A DNA stretch of 32,469 nt from an uncultured bacterium (GTDB lineage Bacteria > Pseudomonadota > Alphaproteobacteria > Sphingomonadales > Sphingomonadaceae), in contig CAISGR010000262.1 of assembly GCA_903884945.1 (NCBI GenBank), positions 1 to 32,469 of the forward strand, read 5' to 3'. The notes beneath the pieces were generated by a model that saw nothing but the letters and a program-made list of their open reading frames with translations, made no database searches and was not told where the DNA came from. The translations under genes and the position numbers were made by a program. This document shows positions 16,053-24,860 of the stretch, one piece after another; positions within the stretch are counted from its first letter, which is position 1, and the number at the start of each line of letters is the position of its first letter.

Positions 16053-17513
16053 TCAGGCTTCGTGCACCACCTTCGTCACCAGACAGGCCCTGAGGCCTTC
16101 CGGACCATCCTCATGACCATGGCCTGACCATTTGACGCCGCCAAATGGCGAATCTGCGCCACCGATCATTGCGGTGTTGATGCCAAGCATGCCGGTCTCG
16201 ATGAGCCGCGACACCGTGCGCTGGCGCGTCGCGTCGCCGGTCCACAGATACCCTGCCAGGCCATAGGGAAGGCGGTTGGCTTCGGCGATCATCTGATCCT
16301 CCGTCCGGAAGGGATTGACGATCGCCACCGGACCGAACGGTTCCTCGTTCATGATCGCGGCTTCAGGCGGAACTTCGCTCAGCACGGTCGGGGCGAAGAA
16401 GAAGCCCTGGTTTGCGATCCGGCTGCCACCCGCATCGACGCGCCCGCCGCGCCGGACCGCGTCGTCGATCAGCCGCTCCATGGCATCGGGGCGCCGCGGG
16501 TTGGCCATCGGGCCCATCTGCATATTCGGATCGAGCCCGTTTCCGACGCGCAGCGCCAGGGCCCGCTTCGCAAAACCGTCGCGGAAGCGTTCGAACACGT
16601 CCTCCTGCACGATGTAGCGGGTGGGGGAGACGCATACTTGCCCCGCATTGCGCCACTTGGCGGCCGCCATCGTATCGAGCGCGCGATCGATATCGGCATC
16701 CGCGAACACCAGCACGGGGCCGTGCCCGCCCAGTTCCATCGTCGTGCGCTTCATGTCGTCCGCTGCAAGCTTCATCAGATGCTTGCCCACAAGGGTCGAG
16801 CCGGTGAAGCTGAGCTTTCGGATAACCGGCGAGGCCAGCAGGTGTCGGGAAACCTCATCGGGCACGCCGAACACCGCCTGGGCGACTTCCTTCGGCAGCC
16901 CGGCGTCGAGGAGCGCCTGGAGGATACCGAGCGCCGATCCCGGCGCCTCCTCCGCGGCCTTCAGAATGACCGAACAGCCCGCCGCGATGGGGGCGCCGAG
17001 CTTGCGTCCCGGATTGCCGATCGGAAAATTCCAGGGCGCGAACGCCGCCACCGGACCGACCGGCTCATATGTCACCGTCGATCGCATCCCCGGTGGCCGC
17101 ATGAGGGCTCGGCCATAGATTCGCTGGCATTCGGCGGCGTAGAAATCGAACAGGCCCGCCGTCATCATCACTTCGCCGTGCGATTCGGCGATGGTCTTGC
17201 CCTCCTCCAGCGTAGCGATCCGGGCGATTTCCTCGGCCCGTTCGCGGAGCAGGCGCGCGGCGCCGCCAAGCACTGCGGCACGTTGTTGCGGGAGCGAGTC
17301 GCGCCAGACCAGGAAGCCGCGCCGCGCCGTTTCGAGCGCCCGATCGAGGTCTGCCGCGTCCGCCAGCGGGAGGTCGCCAATCTGCTCCCCGGTGGCGGGA
17401 TTGATGACCGGGGCGGTGCGACGGCCGCCGCCCGACACACGTTCGCCATCGATCACCATCGCCAGCGAAGGATAGGTGGCCCCGGCCATGCCCAGGATCG
17501 AACCGTCAGACAT
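16053..17513 (-). CDS. NAD(P)-dependent aldehyde dehydrogenase
   Basis: 486 aa from ATG 17513; GAGGA is 6 nt upstream, whereas the ATG at 17519 would touch it. Catalytic residues are visible (numbering from the upstream ATG, two more than from this start): Asn164 in PWNFP, Glu262 in MELGG and Cys296 in NAGQVCVSPTR. The FTGS and EEPFGPV motifs are also present. The sequence resembles the succinate-semialdehyde/glutarate-semialdehyde branch, but many aromatic aldehyde dehydrogenases look alike at this level. It closes the DUF3237-CocE-DUF3237 operon and could oxidise an aldehyde released there. It could also oxidise the aldehyde made by the decarboxylase at 1142-2698, which has no dehydrogenase of its own nearby (inference). 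Confidence 0.92.
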   Translation of the reverse strand: MSDGSILGMAGATYPSLAMVIDGERVSGGGRRTAPVINPATGEQIGDLPLADAADLDRALETARRGFLVWRDSLPQQRAAVLGGAARLLRERAEEIARIATLEEGKTIAESHGEVMMTAGLFDFYAAECQRIYGRALMRPPGMRSTVTYEPVGPVAAFAPWNFPIGNPGRKLGAPIAAGCSVILKAAEEAPGSALGILQALLDAGLPKEVAQAVFGVPDEVSRHLLASPVIRKLSFTGSTLVGKHLMKLAADDMKRTTMELGGHGPVLVFADADIDRALDTMAAAKWRNAGQVCVSPTRYIVQEDVFERFRDGFAKRALALRVGNGLDPNMQMGPMANPRRPDAMERLIDDAVRRGGRVDAGGSRIANQGFFFAPTVLSEVPPEAAIMNEEPFGPVAIVNPFRTEDQMIAEANRLPYGLAGYLWTGDATRQRTVSRLIETGMLGINTAMIGGADSPFGGVKWSGHGHEDGPEGLRACLVTKVVHEA

Positions 17514-17564
17514 CTTCATTCCTCGTCATTTGAGAGCGCGTTGGCCCACCGGAGCAGCACAGGG

Positions 17565-18062
17565 TCACAGGACCGCATAATAACGAAAGAGCGAATAATC
17601 GGGCGGGTCGCCTGGATCGACATGCGGCCGACGGGCGCCAACGCCGACAATGACCGTGCGGTTCAGCCAGTCGTGCGGACCGACGGGTGCGCGGAAATAC
17701 GGCGTGCAGCGGAAATAACGCGGAATCGAAGGCGCGCCTTCCGGATCGTCGGGGGCGTAGAGGGGGCCGTGCACATAGCCCTGGTTGCGGATGTAGATCC
17801 GGGCACCGTCGTCTGCCTCGATCATGTAGTGCGCATTGAGTTCGACGACGCCGTCCGCCCGCACCAGCGGCCAGTCAGCGCCGCTGAAGTCGACCACGCG
17901 CCCGTTTAGTCGCGGGCCGGTGACGATGCAGTCGGACCCGACGGATGTATAGCCTTGTGACCCGCCGCCGGGCAGCGGCGAGACGACCCAGCGCTTGTCG
18001 AAATTGATCCTGACGTCAAAGGCATGTTGGTATCGAAGCGCCAGATCGTGATGATCTTCCAC
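17565..18062 (-). CDS. DUF3237-family protein, cytoplasmic
   Basis: 165 aa from GTG 18062, with AGGAG 6 nt upstream. The DUF3237 signature is clear at residues 48-95: GPRLNGRVVDFSG, PLVRADGVVELNAHY, EADDGARIYIRNQGY. The C-terminal F.C.PYF.AP.G.HDWLN is shared with the paralogue at 19781-20263. There is no signal peptide. The family has a beta-barrel-type fold; I know no firmly established reaction for it. It sits between the CocE-like hydrolase and the aldehyde dehydrogenase, 43 nt after the former. Confidence 0.88.
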   Translation of the reverse strand: MEDHHDLALRYQHAFDVRINFDKRWVVSPLPGGGSQGYTSVGSDCIVTGPRLNGRVVDFSGADWPLVRADGVVELNAHYMIEADDGARIYIRNQGYVHGPLYAPDDPEGAPSIPRYFRCTPYFRAPVGPHDWLNRTVIVGVGARRPHVDPGDPPDYSLFRYYAVL

Positions 18063-18105
18063 TAACCTCTCCTATCGATGTGCCGCTTGCGGGCTGAAGG
18101 CGTTC

Positions 18106-19779
18106 CTATCGCGCCGGGATGACAGGCAGCAGCAGATGCGAATCCCGGCCGGGGCCGCTGTGCAGGATGTGCTGGCCGTGATTGCGGGTGCGTTCGTGCC
18201 GGGCAAAGGGCAAATTGGGCGCGCCTTCGCTATAGATGTCGGAGCCCTGGACGATGAGCCGCAGTGTCTCCCCGCTCTTGAAGAGGGTTGCGGATGGCCA
18301 GAACTCGATATCGACCGGAACCGCTGCGTCGGGTGATAGCGGCTCTTCGCGCACATGAGGGTGGAAGGGCTGCAGCGCGGAACTTCGCGCGGGATCGGTC
18401 TCGCGGTGGCTCGCCCGGAGCCAGCCCAGCGCAACCGGGCCGTTTTCGAAGAGCGCATAGAAGGTCATGCCGACGGGGGCACCGGCGGCATCGAGTTTTT
18501 GCAGCGCGACGAAAAGGTCCATATCGTCCGAACCTGCGGCCTCGACCCAAAGTCGCAGCTTGGCGTGGCCGCTGATTTCGGTCTCGGTGTCGAAGCGATA
18601 ATCGAAGACGGCGCGGCCGGTCTGCGCATCATAAGCGATATTGGCGGTGGAACCGGGAGCGTCGACGCCGAGCGATTGATCGCTGGCATCGAGCCACAAT
18701 GGGGTCGGAATGGTGCGGGCGATCGGCCACGCCTCTTCCTCGCGGATCGCAGCCGCGCCGGCGCGGTCGCGCACTTCCATCCGCACGGGAGGCCAGGCGG
18801 CGATACTGGTCGCCCGATCCTTCAGGAAGTGATCGAAGAATGCCTCGCGCCGGGCCTGGCTTTCGGGGAGATAGTAATGCGCCCATTTCTTCTGGCCGTG
18901 CACGTCGAGCCACTTCTGTCTGCTCGAGATGCGCTTGTAGGCTTCCAGGGTTCCGCGGGTGTGGAGACCCTGATCGGCCCAGCCCGCGACGATGTAGGAG
19001 GGGATATCGATTGCCTCGAAATCGATCTCCTTTGAAACCCAGTAGGCGTCGATCAGCGGATGCGCCTCCATGTTCCGCCAGGTGTCTTCGGTGCGGCCGA
19101 GCGAGAAGCGGATATTGTCCGATGCGCGCGGCGCAAAGCCGGTCTCGGGGATGCCGCCATGATAGCCGAATTCCCGATACCAGTCGGTGAAGCCTTCCCA
19201 GGGGTTGATCGCCGCAAGCTCGGGAGGCCGTTGCGCCGCGGCCCAGAACTGAATGCAGGCGAGATAGGAGACGCCTGTCATCCCAACCTTGCCGTTCGAC
19301 CAGGTCTGGTCCGCGAGCCAGCTGATCGTCTCTGCGCAATCCCGCGCCTCGCCCACCCCATTGTGGCGGAAATCGCCTTGTGAAAGCCAGGCGCCGCGCG
19401 GATCGACGACCGCCACCGCATAACCCTTCGCGCACCATTGCACGGGATCCGGTCCCTCGAACGGGGTCAGTGGTGAAAGCCATTCCGGGTTGACGCCCGA
19501 CAAGGGCCAGAACACGCGGTTGCTGAGGCCATGCTTGCCATAGGGGCCCCAGGAAAGGATTGTCGGCAGATCGGCTTCGCCTACCGCGCCTTCCGGACGG
19601 TAAAGGTCGTAATAGATCTTGATCCCGTCGCTCAGGGTTACGGTCAGGTTGCGTTCGATCACCAGCCCGAGCTCGTGGCGGATGGCATAATCGATCGGCG
19701 GAAGCGGCGGCTTGTTGGGCGCCGTATGCGGATCGACGCCCGGCCGCAGGATCAGCGTGAAATCATCGGACGGGGCCAT
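18106..19779 (-). CDS. CocE/NonD-family (S15-like) serine hydrolase, cytoplasmic
   Basis: 557 aa from ATG 19779, one nucleotide after the stop of the upstream DUF3237 gene. The N-terminal alpha/beta hydrolase domain shows RPEG..LPTILSWGPYGK, VVDPRG and the nucleophile Ser171 in GVSYLA. The acid is probably Asp269 (AGWADQ) and the base His294 (LDVHGQ), matching the cocaine-esterase order. The C-terminal jelly-roll domain (from about 375) covers GSDDMDLFVALQKLD and ends NHGQHILHSGPGRDSHLLLPVIP. Family members split esters (cocaine esterase releases benzoate) or acyl-peptide bonds. No signal peptide is seen, so it acts after uptake. The operon context favours an ester or lactone substrate. Confidence 0.9.
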   Translation of the reverse strand: MAPSDDFTLILRPGVDPHTAPNKPPLPPIDYAIRHELGLVIERNLTVTLSDGIKIYYDLYRPEGAVGEADLPTILSWGPYGKHGLSNRVFWPLSGVNPEWLSPLTPFEGPDPVQWCAKGYAVAVVDPRGAWLSQGDFRHNGVGEARDCAETISWLADQTWSNGKVGMTGVSYLACIQFWAAAQRPPELAAINPWEGFTDWYREFGYHGGIPETGFAPRASDNIRFSLGRTEDTWRNMEAHPLIDAYWVSKEIDFEAIDIPSYIVAGWADQGLHTRGTLEAYKRISSRQKWLDVHGQKKWAHYYLPESQARREAFFDHFLKDRATSIAAWPPVRMEVRDRAGAAAIREEEAWPIARTIPTPLWLDASDQSLGVDAPGSTANIAYDAQTGRAVFDYRFDTETEISGHAKLRLWVEAAGSDDMDLFVALQKLDAAGAPVGMTFYALFENGPVALGWLRASHRETDPARSSALQPFHPHVREEPLSPDAAVPVDIEFWPSATLFKSGETLRLIVQGSDIYSEGAPNLPFARHERTRNHGQHILHSGPGRDSHLLLPVIPAR

Positions 19780-19780
19780 G

Positions 19781-20263
19781 TCACAACACCACGAAATAGT
19801 GAATGCGGTTGGCCCGGGGAATCTTCTCCGCCACGCCGACAAAGACATGCTTTGCCATCCAGTCGTGCGTGCCTGCCGGCGTATCGAACTTCGGGCTGAC
19901 GCGCATATAATAGTCGCCGGGCTCGACCGGTTCGTTACGCGCCATGCGCTCGGCGATCTCCGGCGTGCGAGGCCAGCGATAGCCCCGATTCTGCATGTAG
20001 ATGATGGCGCCGTCGTCAGCTTCGAGCAGATAGCGCGCGTCGAAGTCGATGACGCCGTCCGGACGCAGCAGCGGGAAATCGCCGCCCGACATCGGCACCA
20101 CCGTCCCGTTCAGGCGCGGGCCCGTCACAGTGCCCTTGGCCGCGTAAATCGCGGCGCGGGATGCTCCCATCGTGCTCGGCGTGACCCATCGAATGGGCGT
20201 AAGGTCGATGGAAACCGTGAATGCGTGCTCCAATGTCGGGGCAAACGGATGGCTTTCGGACAC
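19781..20263 (-). CDS. DUF3237-family protein, cytoplasmic, first gene of operon
   Basis: 160 aa from GTG 20263, with GAGAGGA 5 nt upstream; a longer TTG start would run into the palindrome at 20305. Signature: GPRLNGTVVPMSG, PLLRPDGVIDFDARY, EADDGAIIYMQNRGY, and near the end the FDTPAGTHDWMAKHVFVGV block. It is paralogous to the gene at 17565-18062. It leads the operon DUF3237 - CocE - DUF3237 - aldehyde dehydrogenase. Its function is not established. Placement on both sides of a hydrolase suggests that the two paralogues handle successive or isomeric intermediates (inference). Confidence 0.88.
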   Translation of the reverse strand: MSESHPFAPTLEHAFTVSIDLTPIRWVTPSTMGASRAAIYAAKGTVTGPRLNGTVVPMSGGDFPLLRPDGVIDFDARYLLEADDGAIIYMQNRGYRWPRTPEIAERMARNEPVEPGDYYMRVSPKFDTPAGTHDWMAKHVFVGVAEKIPRANRIHYFVVL

Positions 20264-20304
20264 TGGGATCCTCTCTCGTTCGTCGCCTCCCGGACGACAA
20301 ATCG

Positions 20305-20318
20305 GTTGATAGATCAAC
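20305..20318. promoter_or_regulatory. Perfect MarR-type palindrome upstream of DUF3237-CocE operon
   Basis: GTTGATAGATCAAC is a perfect GTTGA-N4-TCAAC palindrome 41 nt before the GTG start at 20263. The flank CAAT also matches the site at 7039-7052. Control by the MarR protein at 6461 is inferred. Confidence 0.68.
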
Positions 20319-20580
20319 AATTATACTCGAGCAAGAGCCACGGCGCGAATATCGTCCCCGCTAGTGGCGGTATCCGTCCGCTGTCTCCGGATTGAGGGAA
20401 TGCTGCCGTTCAGGAGCAGCCGCCGCCTCTTGAGCCGGATCGCGCGAAGCGGTTTGGCATGGCTGACCCAGGCTGTCGTGAATGGTGCGCCGACTACCGT
20501 ATCCGGGGCCCGACGCGGCCGGCACCCCATTGCGGGCACCCGTGCCGGCATGCGCCGTCGGGCGGCTGCGCGGTGGCGGG

Positions 20581-21486
20581 TCAGATCACCGCTGGATCCA
20601 GCGCTGCCTGGGCAAGCGCAATCGCGCCAAGCGGTCCCGCCTCGGCGCCGAGTCCGGCGGGCCGGATAATATCATCTGCGGAATCGCGGTGGAGGAAAGG
20701 AAGATAGTCGCCGAGCTGCTCGACGACGAGAGTACGAACCCAGGGAAGCAGGAAGGGGCGCGATACAGCCACGCTGCCGCCGAATAAAATGCGCTGCGCG
20801 GACGTGGTGAGCAGGATCGCACCGCTCAATTCGGCGATATCGGCCGCGACCCTCCTCCAGACAGGGTGTGAATCCGGCGCATCGGCGGGGTCCATGCCCA
20901 TTCGCGCGGCGAGCGCGGGTCCGCAAACCAGGCCTTCGATGCAGTCGCCGTGGAACGAGCAGGCGCCTGGGAAGGCGTCCCCGGCTGCGCGCCGCAGGCG
21001 AAGATGCCCGATCTCGGGGTGCATTGCGCCGTGCAGCGGGCGTCCATGCGCCAATATGCCGCCGCCGAGCCCGGTTCCGATCGTGATGTAGCACAGGCTG
21101 TCGCAATCCTTGCCGGCGCCCCAGCGATACTCGGCAAGTGCGGCGCCGTTCACATCGGTATCGATGCGCCACGGACAGTCCAGGCCGTCCATGAGCGCTG
21201 ACGCGACGTCCGTACCGCTCCAGCCCGGCTTAGGGGTGGCGAGAATGCAGCCGAAGCTCGGTGATTCGAGTTTGAGCTGGAGCGGCCCGAAAGACGCGAT
21301 GCCGACGGCGGCAAGCCTGGCCAGTCGGTCCCACTCGACGATCTGTGCATGAAGCGCAGAGAGGGTGGTGGCCGGATCGGTTGTTGGCATTGCGCTGCGT
21401 GCAATGATCCGGTCGCCCTCTGCCAGTACGGCGATGGACTTGGTGCCGCCCAACTCGATACCCGCAGAGCGGAGGTGCGCAGCCAT
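20581..21486 (-). CDS. ROK-family fructokinase
   Basis: 301 aa from ATG 21486, one nucleotide after the GH68 stop. The N-terminal phosphate loop is GIELGGTKS (residues 9-17). The catalytic region is DTDVNGAALAEYRWGAG with Asp111 as base. The ROK zinc site is present as His161 and Cys176-x2-His179-x2-Cys182 (CSFHGDC), followed by IEGL. This combination is typical of bacterial ROK fructokinases (ScrK/GmuE type), which phosphorylate fructose or mannose with ATP in the cytoplasm. Coupling to a GH68 sucrose-cleaving enzyme makes fructose the expected substrate. Confidence 0.93.
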   Translation of the reverse strand: MAAHLRSAGIELGGTKSIAVLAEGDRIIARSAMPTTDPATTLSALHAQIVEWDRLARLAAVGIASFGPLQLKLESPSFGCILATPKPGWSGTDVASALMDGLDCPWRIDTDVNGAALAEYRWGAGKDCDSLCYITIGTGLGGGILAHGRPLHGAMHPEIGHLRLRRAAGDAFPGACSFHGDCIEGLVCGPALAARMGMDPADAPDSHPVWRRVAADIAELSGAILLTTSAQRILFGGSVAVSRPFLLPWVRTLVVEQLGDYLPFLHRDSADDIIRPAGLGAEAGPLGAIALAQAALDPAVI

Positions 21487-21487
21487 G

Positions 21488-22657
21488 TTACTGGGCCAGA
21501 TGCGCGCGCGTGCCGTCCAGGCGAAGGCGCAGCATCGGGGCAAATGTTGCGCCGAAGCGCTGCGCGTCGATACCGTCGGTCCCCCAGGCATCGACGAAGC
21601 TCGTTACCCGGAGATCGGGGAGGACCAGCCAGCTATAGGCCTGCTTTGGTGCGCTCGCCGGATTGGCCAATACTAGTCCGGTGCCGTTGAGCGGCTCCCA
21701 TCCGGCGAAGAGCCGGTTTGACACCATGCCGTACAGCCCCGTCGGGCCGGTCGGTCCGCTCGGATTGAAGACGTGCCGCTGGGTCGACCAGAACAGGTAA
21801 TAGAGCCCTTGGTGGAAGATGGCGTGGGGCCGCTCAAGCTCGTTGTTGAGCGTGTCCGCGCTGATCAGCGGGGGACGAATCTCCCAGCGATCGAGCGTGT
21901 CATCCAGCGCAACCGCAGAGCCGATCACGCCGTTGAAAGCGGATTCCGATCCGGCAAGCGATCCCGCGAAGAAGATGTGATGCGTGCCATCTTGCGGATC
22001 GCGGAAATAGGCCGGGTCGCGAAAGGCCTTGATCGTGCCTACCACCCCGGTTCCTGCGTCGCTGGCCATGTACTGGGCGGGATCGCGCGCGACGATCTCG
22101 CGCAGTCCATGCCAGTCCACGAGGCGGTAATCGCCTGTTGCGCGCGTCAGCGTGGCTTCGGCCCGGAACAGGCGCTGCTCGAAGGTTGGTGTTGCCTCGT
22201 CGCGCCGCCCCGTCGCCGTGAAATAGAGTGTCAGTGTGCGACGATCGGGCGCGAGCACGGCCGAGCCGGACCATTCGCGGCTGCCGGGTGAGAAACCGTC
22301 CGTCATCGCCGGGCCAAGATGCCGCCATCCTGACGCGTCTTGCGAGATCAGATGAATCCGCGCGTGCCCATGCCGCTCTTCGGGATCGGGAAAGGGCGGT
22401 GCGCCTAATGCCATCCACAGCGACTGGCCGTCATCAAGGGCTGATGGTGTGCCGTCCGCGTCCTGAATCGGCCACGCATCCCATATGTCGAGATCAGGGG
22501 CGATCCGGACGAAGTCGCCGTTGCGGATCAATGGTGCCGTGTTGCTGGCGTCGACGCGGATGGCGCCGACCTGCCCCGCAGTCCAGCAACTGGGCGAGCT
22601 TGCGGACGACGCGATGCTCGCGGTCGGAAAATGCGCTTGCGTCAACGGGCCGCCCAC
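21488..22657 (-). CDS. GH68 levansucrase / beta-fructofuranosidase
   Basis: 389 aa from GTG 22657, with GAGGGG 6 nt upstream. All GH68 catalytic elements are visible: nucleophile Asp60 in WDAWPIQ, EWSGSA at 128-133, stabiliser Asp214 in FRDP, acid/base Glu275 in ELERPHAIF. The C-terminal GPTGLYGMVSN, WEPLNGTGLVLANPAS and QAYSW segments match Zymomonas levansucrase closely. It cleaves sucrose and either transfers fructose to make levan or hydrolyses it. No classical signal peptide is visible; Zymomonas extracellular levansucrase also lacks one, so location is open. It is followed by fructokinase, and a LacI-type operator lies 130 nt upstream. At 389 aa it is somewhat shorter than most levansucrases. 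Confidence 0.93.
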   Translation of the reverse strand: MGGPLTQAHFPTASIASSASSPSCWTAGQVGAIRVDASNTAPLIRNGDFVRIAPDLDIWDAWPIQDADGTPSALDDGQSLWMALGAPPFPDPEERHGHARIHLISQDASGWRHLGPAMTDGFSPGSREWSGSAVLAPDRRTLTLYFTATGRRDEATPTFEQRLFRAEATLTRATGDYRLVDWHGLREIVARDPAQYMASDAGTGVVGTIKAFRDPAYFRDPQDGTHHIFFAGSLAGSESAFNGVIGSAVALDDTLDRWEIRPPLISADTLNNELERPHAIFHQGLYYLFWSTQRHVFNPSGPTGPTGLYGMVSNRLFAGWEPLNGTGLVLANPASAPKQAYSWLVLPDLRVTSFVDAWGTDGIDAQRFGATFAPMLRLRLDGTRAHLAQ

Positions 22658-22786
22658 CCGCGTCCCCTCGGGAAGCTGGCCGTGACCCCGGCGGTATTCC
22701 TCCCAAGGGCGACTACGCCGATCTGCCGGACCAATTCTTTTCCCTCCGCCTCTTCCCGACCTTTCCTATCGGGAACTGCGGCGCGC

Positions 22787-22800
22787 AACAATCGATTGCA
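22787..22800. promoter_or_regulatory. LacI-family operator upstream of GH68-fructokinase operon
   Basis: AACAATCGATTGCA contains the perfect palindrome CAATCGATTG (22789-22798) with the central CpG usual for LacI-family sites. The same 14-mer recurs at 25219-25232. It lies 130 nt before the GH68 start codon. Confidence 0.7.
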
Positions 22801-22951
22801 CGAAATTTTTCGAGCCCTGTGCCAATTTCTGCGGCGTCGAAGCGTCATGGCGATTCCGAGTGCCGTCTGGCCGGGACTTCGGTCGCGGTCATGCAGTGAG
22901 ACCGGCAGCCTGCGGGGCAAGGCGACGAGCGCATATCATCAATGTCGGGGA

Positions 22952-23467
22952 TCAACGCACGCGGTAAAAGCGGATTTTCACCGCTGGCACGGCAGGGGAT
23001 TCCTGGGGAACGAGCATCCCGACGAACGCCGAACTGGCGAGCCAGTGATGTTTGCCAAGCGGGGCCTCGAAGGCCGCGATCGTACGGATCCCTGTCGCTG
23101 CACCCTCCGTCCCGGGCGGGCACGCGACGCCTTTGTTCCGTACGTTGATGATAGCGCCGTCATCGGTACGCAGCATGTAATCGGCGTCGAGTTCGGTGCA
23201 GCCGTCGCTCCGGAGCAATTGCCAGTCCCAGCCGCCGGGCATCACCGCGCCGCGGATGCGGGGGCCGGCAAAATGTCCTCCCGTGATCGGGACGATCGTG
23301 CGGCGGCCCAATCCGGTCTCCCCGACACCCATGGTCGGCCCGAGCGTCACGACTTCCTCGAACGCGAACTCGAGCGAGGGTACCGCCTCCGCCGGGGTGG
23401 AAGATTGTTGTGCCCAGGCCGATGTTGTGAATGTCAGCAGCACCAGCGCGCTCAACGAAACCCGCAT
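22952..23467 (-). CDS. DUF3237-family protein with signal peptide, exported
   Basis: 171 aa from ATG 23467, chosen because GGAGGA is 6-7 nt upstream (the ATG at 23470 is 3 nt closer). A Sec signal peptide, MRVSLSALVLLTFTTSAWA, is followed by QQ. The DUF3237 core is more divergent than in the two cytoplasmic paralogues: GPRIRGAVMPGG, QLLRSDGCTELDADY, RTDDGAIINVRNKG, then FEAPLGKHHWLASSAFVG. Export places it with the periplasmic esterases of this locus. The three paralogues show that the family serves both compartments here. Activity unknown. Confidence 0.87.
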   Translation of the reverse strand: MRVSLSALVLLTFTTSAWAQQSSTPAEAVPSLEFAFEEVVTLGPTMGVGETGLGRRTIVPITGGHFAGPRIRGAVMPGGWDWQLLRSDGCTELDADYMLRTDDGAIINVRNKGVACPPGTEGAATGIRTIAAFEAPLGKHHWLASSAFVGMLVPQESPAVPAVKIRFYRVR

Positions 23468-23771
23468 CATTATTCCTCCATCGCGCGCACTCGTCACCGC
23501 ATTAGTCCCTTGTACGCATGAAATGCCGGTCTTCCGGCATCGATGCGCCCATCACCGGACGCGCGACCGGCGATCAGCGCAAAGCGATCCGCTATGGTCA
23601 TAGACGCCTGTCTCGCACCATATTCCGCCTCGGTCGGTTCGCAGGTGAACAGCGCCGCACCCGGTGCATATGCGGGGTGTCGCGACCATTGTTGCAATCG
23701 GTTACTTCCGCGCTGTCGAAGGTGGCGAGGTCGCCCGGCGGCGGAGGTGATCTGCGATCCTGGCCTTCACC
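23468..23771. other. Spacer between exported DUF3237 and HSL esterase genes
   Basis: 304 nt. A frame on the - strand (about 23494-23697, TTG start) could encode 67 aa, but its third-position GC is only about 60%, below the neighbouring genes, and it resembles nothing I recognise; it may be a gene remnant. A half-matching LacI-type site, TGCAATCGGTTACT, is at 23693-23706. Otherwise nothing is seen. Confidence 0.4.
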
Positions 23772-24860
23772 CTATTGTGCGTCGGCAGCCAGGGCGCGCC
23801 GCAACGCATCCACCTTAGCCTTGGTGAACTGCTTGGCCTGCGGGGTGTCCGGCGCCAGTTGGTCGAAGCCGTGAAATGCTCCGGGTATAACGAGCAACTC
23901 CGTCGGAACGCCCGCCTCGTTCAACCGGCGGGCATAGTCGATGTCTTCGCTCGCGAACAAATCGATTCCCCCAACCTCGATGAAGGTGGGCGGAAGGCCA
24001 GCCAGGCTCTTGGTGCGCGCGGGGATTGCGCGCGATGGTACCATGTCGGTCCCGGGCTGCTGACCAAGAAATGCCCGCCAGCCATATTGATTTTCCGATG
24101 CGCTCCACCCGACGGTCGCGATATGCGGTGGCGCCGGGATCTTGCCGCCGGTCCGATCGTCCAGCATCGGATACACCAATGCCTGGAACGCGATCGGAAT
24201 CTCTCCCCGATCGCGCGCCGTGATTGCCAGGAGCGCGGCCATGCCGCCGCCCGCGCTTTCTCCCGTCACCCCGATCCGGCTCCGGTCCAGTCCGATCTGG
24301 CTGGCATTGTGGTACATCCAGCGCAGGCCGGCGTAACTGTCCTCAATCGAACCCCGGTAGGTCGTTTCGGGCGCGAGCCGATATTCGACCGAGACGATGA
24401 CGCAGTCGAGTTCGCGCGCAAGTTCCTGCAATCGGCGAATATCCGTGGCGGCAGTGCCGAGAATATAGCCGCCGCCATGGGTATGGAGAATCCCGGGGCG
24501 ATTTGTTCCGGCCTGGGCGTTGATGACGAATAATTTGACCTCCGGCGCGCCCTCCGGCCCCGGGATCATGCGCTCGGTCACGAGAATATCGGGCAACCGC
24601 GCCGGGGCAGGCGGGCCACCGCCGCGCTTGCGCGAGGCGAGCACCATTTTTTCGTCGATCGTTCCCATCAGCTTGGAAAAACCCATCGCCTTGCGGGCAG
24701 CATCCCGCAGTTCGGGCGCAACTGGCTGCAGCCTGGCCTCGTCCGCGGGCGTCGCCGGAACTGCCATCGGCACGGATGGCGACTGCGCCAGCGCACCGCC
24801 CGAGGTGACCGAGAGCGCCAGCAGCAGGCCGCCACTTCCAGCGAATATTCTCGTCTTCAT
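23772..24860 (-). CDS. Exported HSL-family alpha/beta-hydrolase (esterase)
   Basis: 362 aa from ATG 24860 with CAGGAG upstream. The signal peptide MKTRIFAGSGGLLLALSVTSGGALAQS directs it to the periplasm (shown here only as the N-terminal segment; cleavage near ALA-Q). Oxyanion HTHGGGY lies at 126-132, nucleophile Ser202 in GESAGGG, acid Asp300 in GGIDLF, base His330 in GAFHGFD. These are the hallmarks of bacterial hormone-sensitive-lipase (family IV) esterases, which hydrolyse small to medium acyl esters. A LacI-type operator and promoter-like elements lie about 350 nt upstream. It is a good candidate to remove acyl groups from the ligand imported in this locus. Confidence 0.92.
   Translation of the reverse strand: MKTRIFAGSGGLLLALSVTSGGALAQSPSVPMAVPATPADEARLQPVAPELRDAARKAMGFSKLMGTIDEKMVLASRKRGGGPPAPARLPDILVTERMIPGPEGAPEVKLFVINAQAGTNRPGILHTHGGGYILGTAATDIRRLQELARELDCVIVSVEYRLAPETTYRGSIEDSYAGLRWMYHNASQIGLDRSRIGVTGESAGGGMAALLAITARDRGEIPIAFQALVYPMLDDRTGGKIPAPPHIATVGWSASENQYGWRAFLGQQPGTDMVPSRAIPARTKSLAGLPPTFIEVGGIDLFASEDIDYARRLNEAGVPTELLVIPGAFHGFDQLAPDTPQAKQFTKAKVDALRRALAADAQ

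Noticed and set aside
23494..23697. 67-codon frame on the - strand from a TTG
   Set aside because: No good ribosome site, atypical codon use and no recognised similarity; noted only as a possible remnant.
23693..23706. TGCAATCGGTTACT as a fifth LacI operator
   Set aside because: Only one half-site matches and the distance to the next start is over 200 nt.
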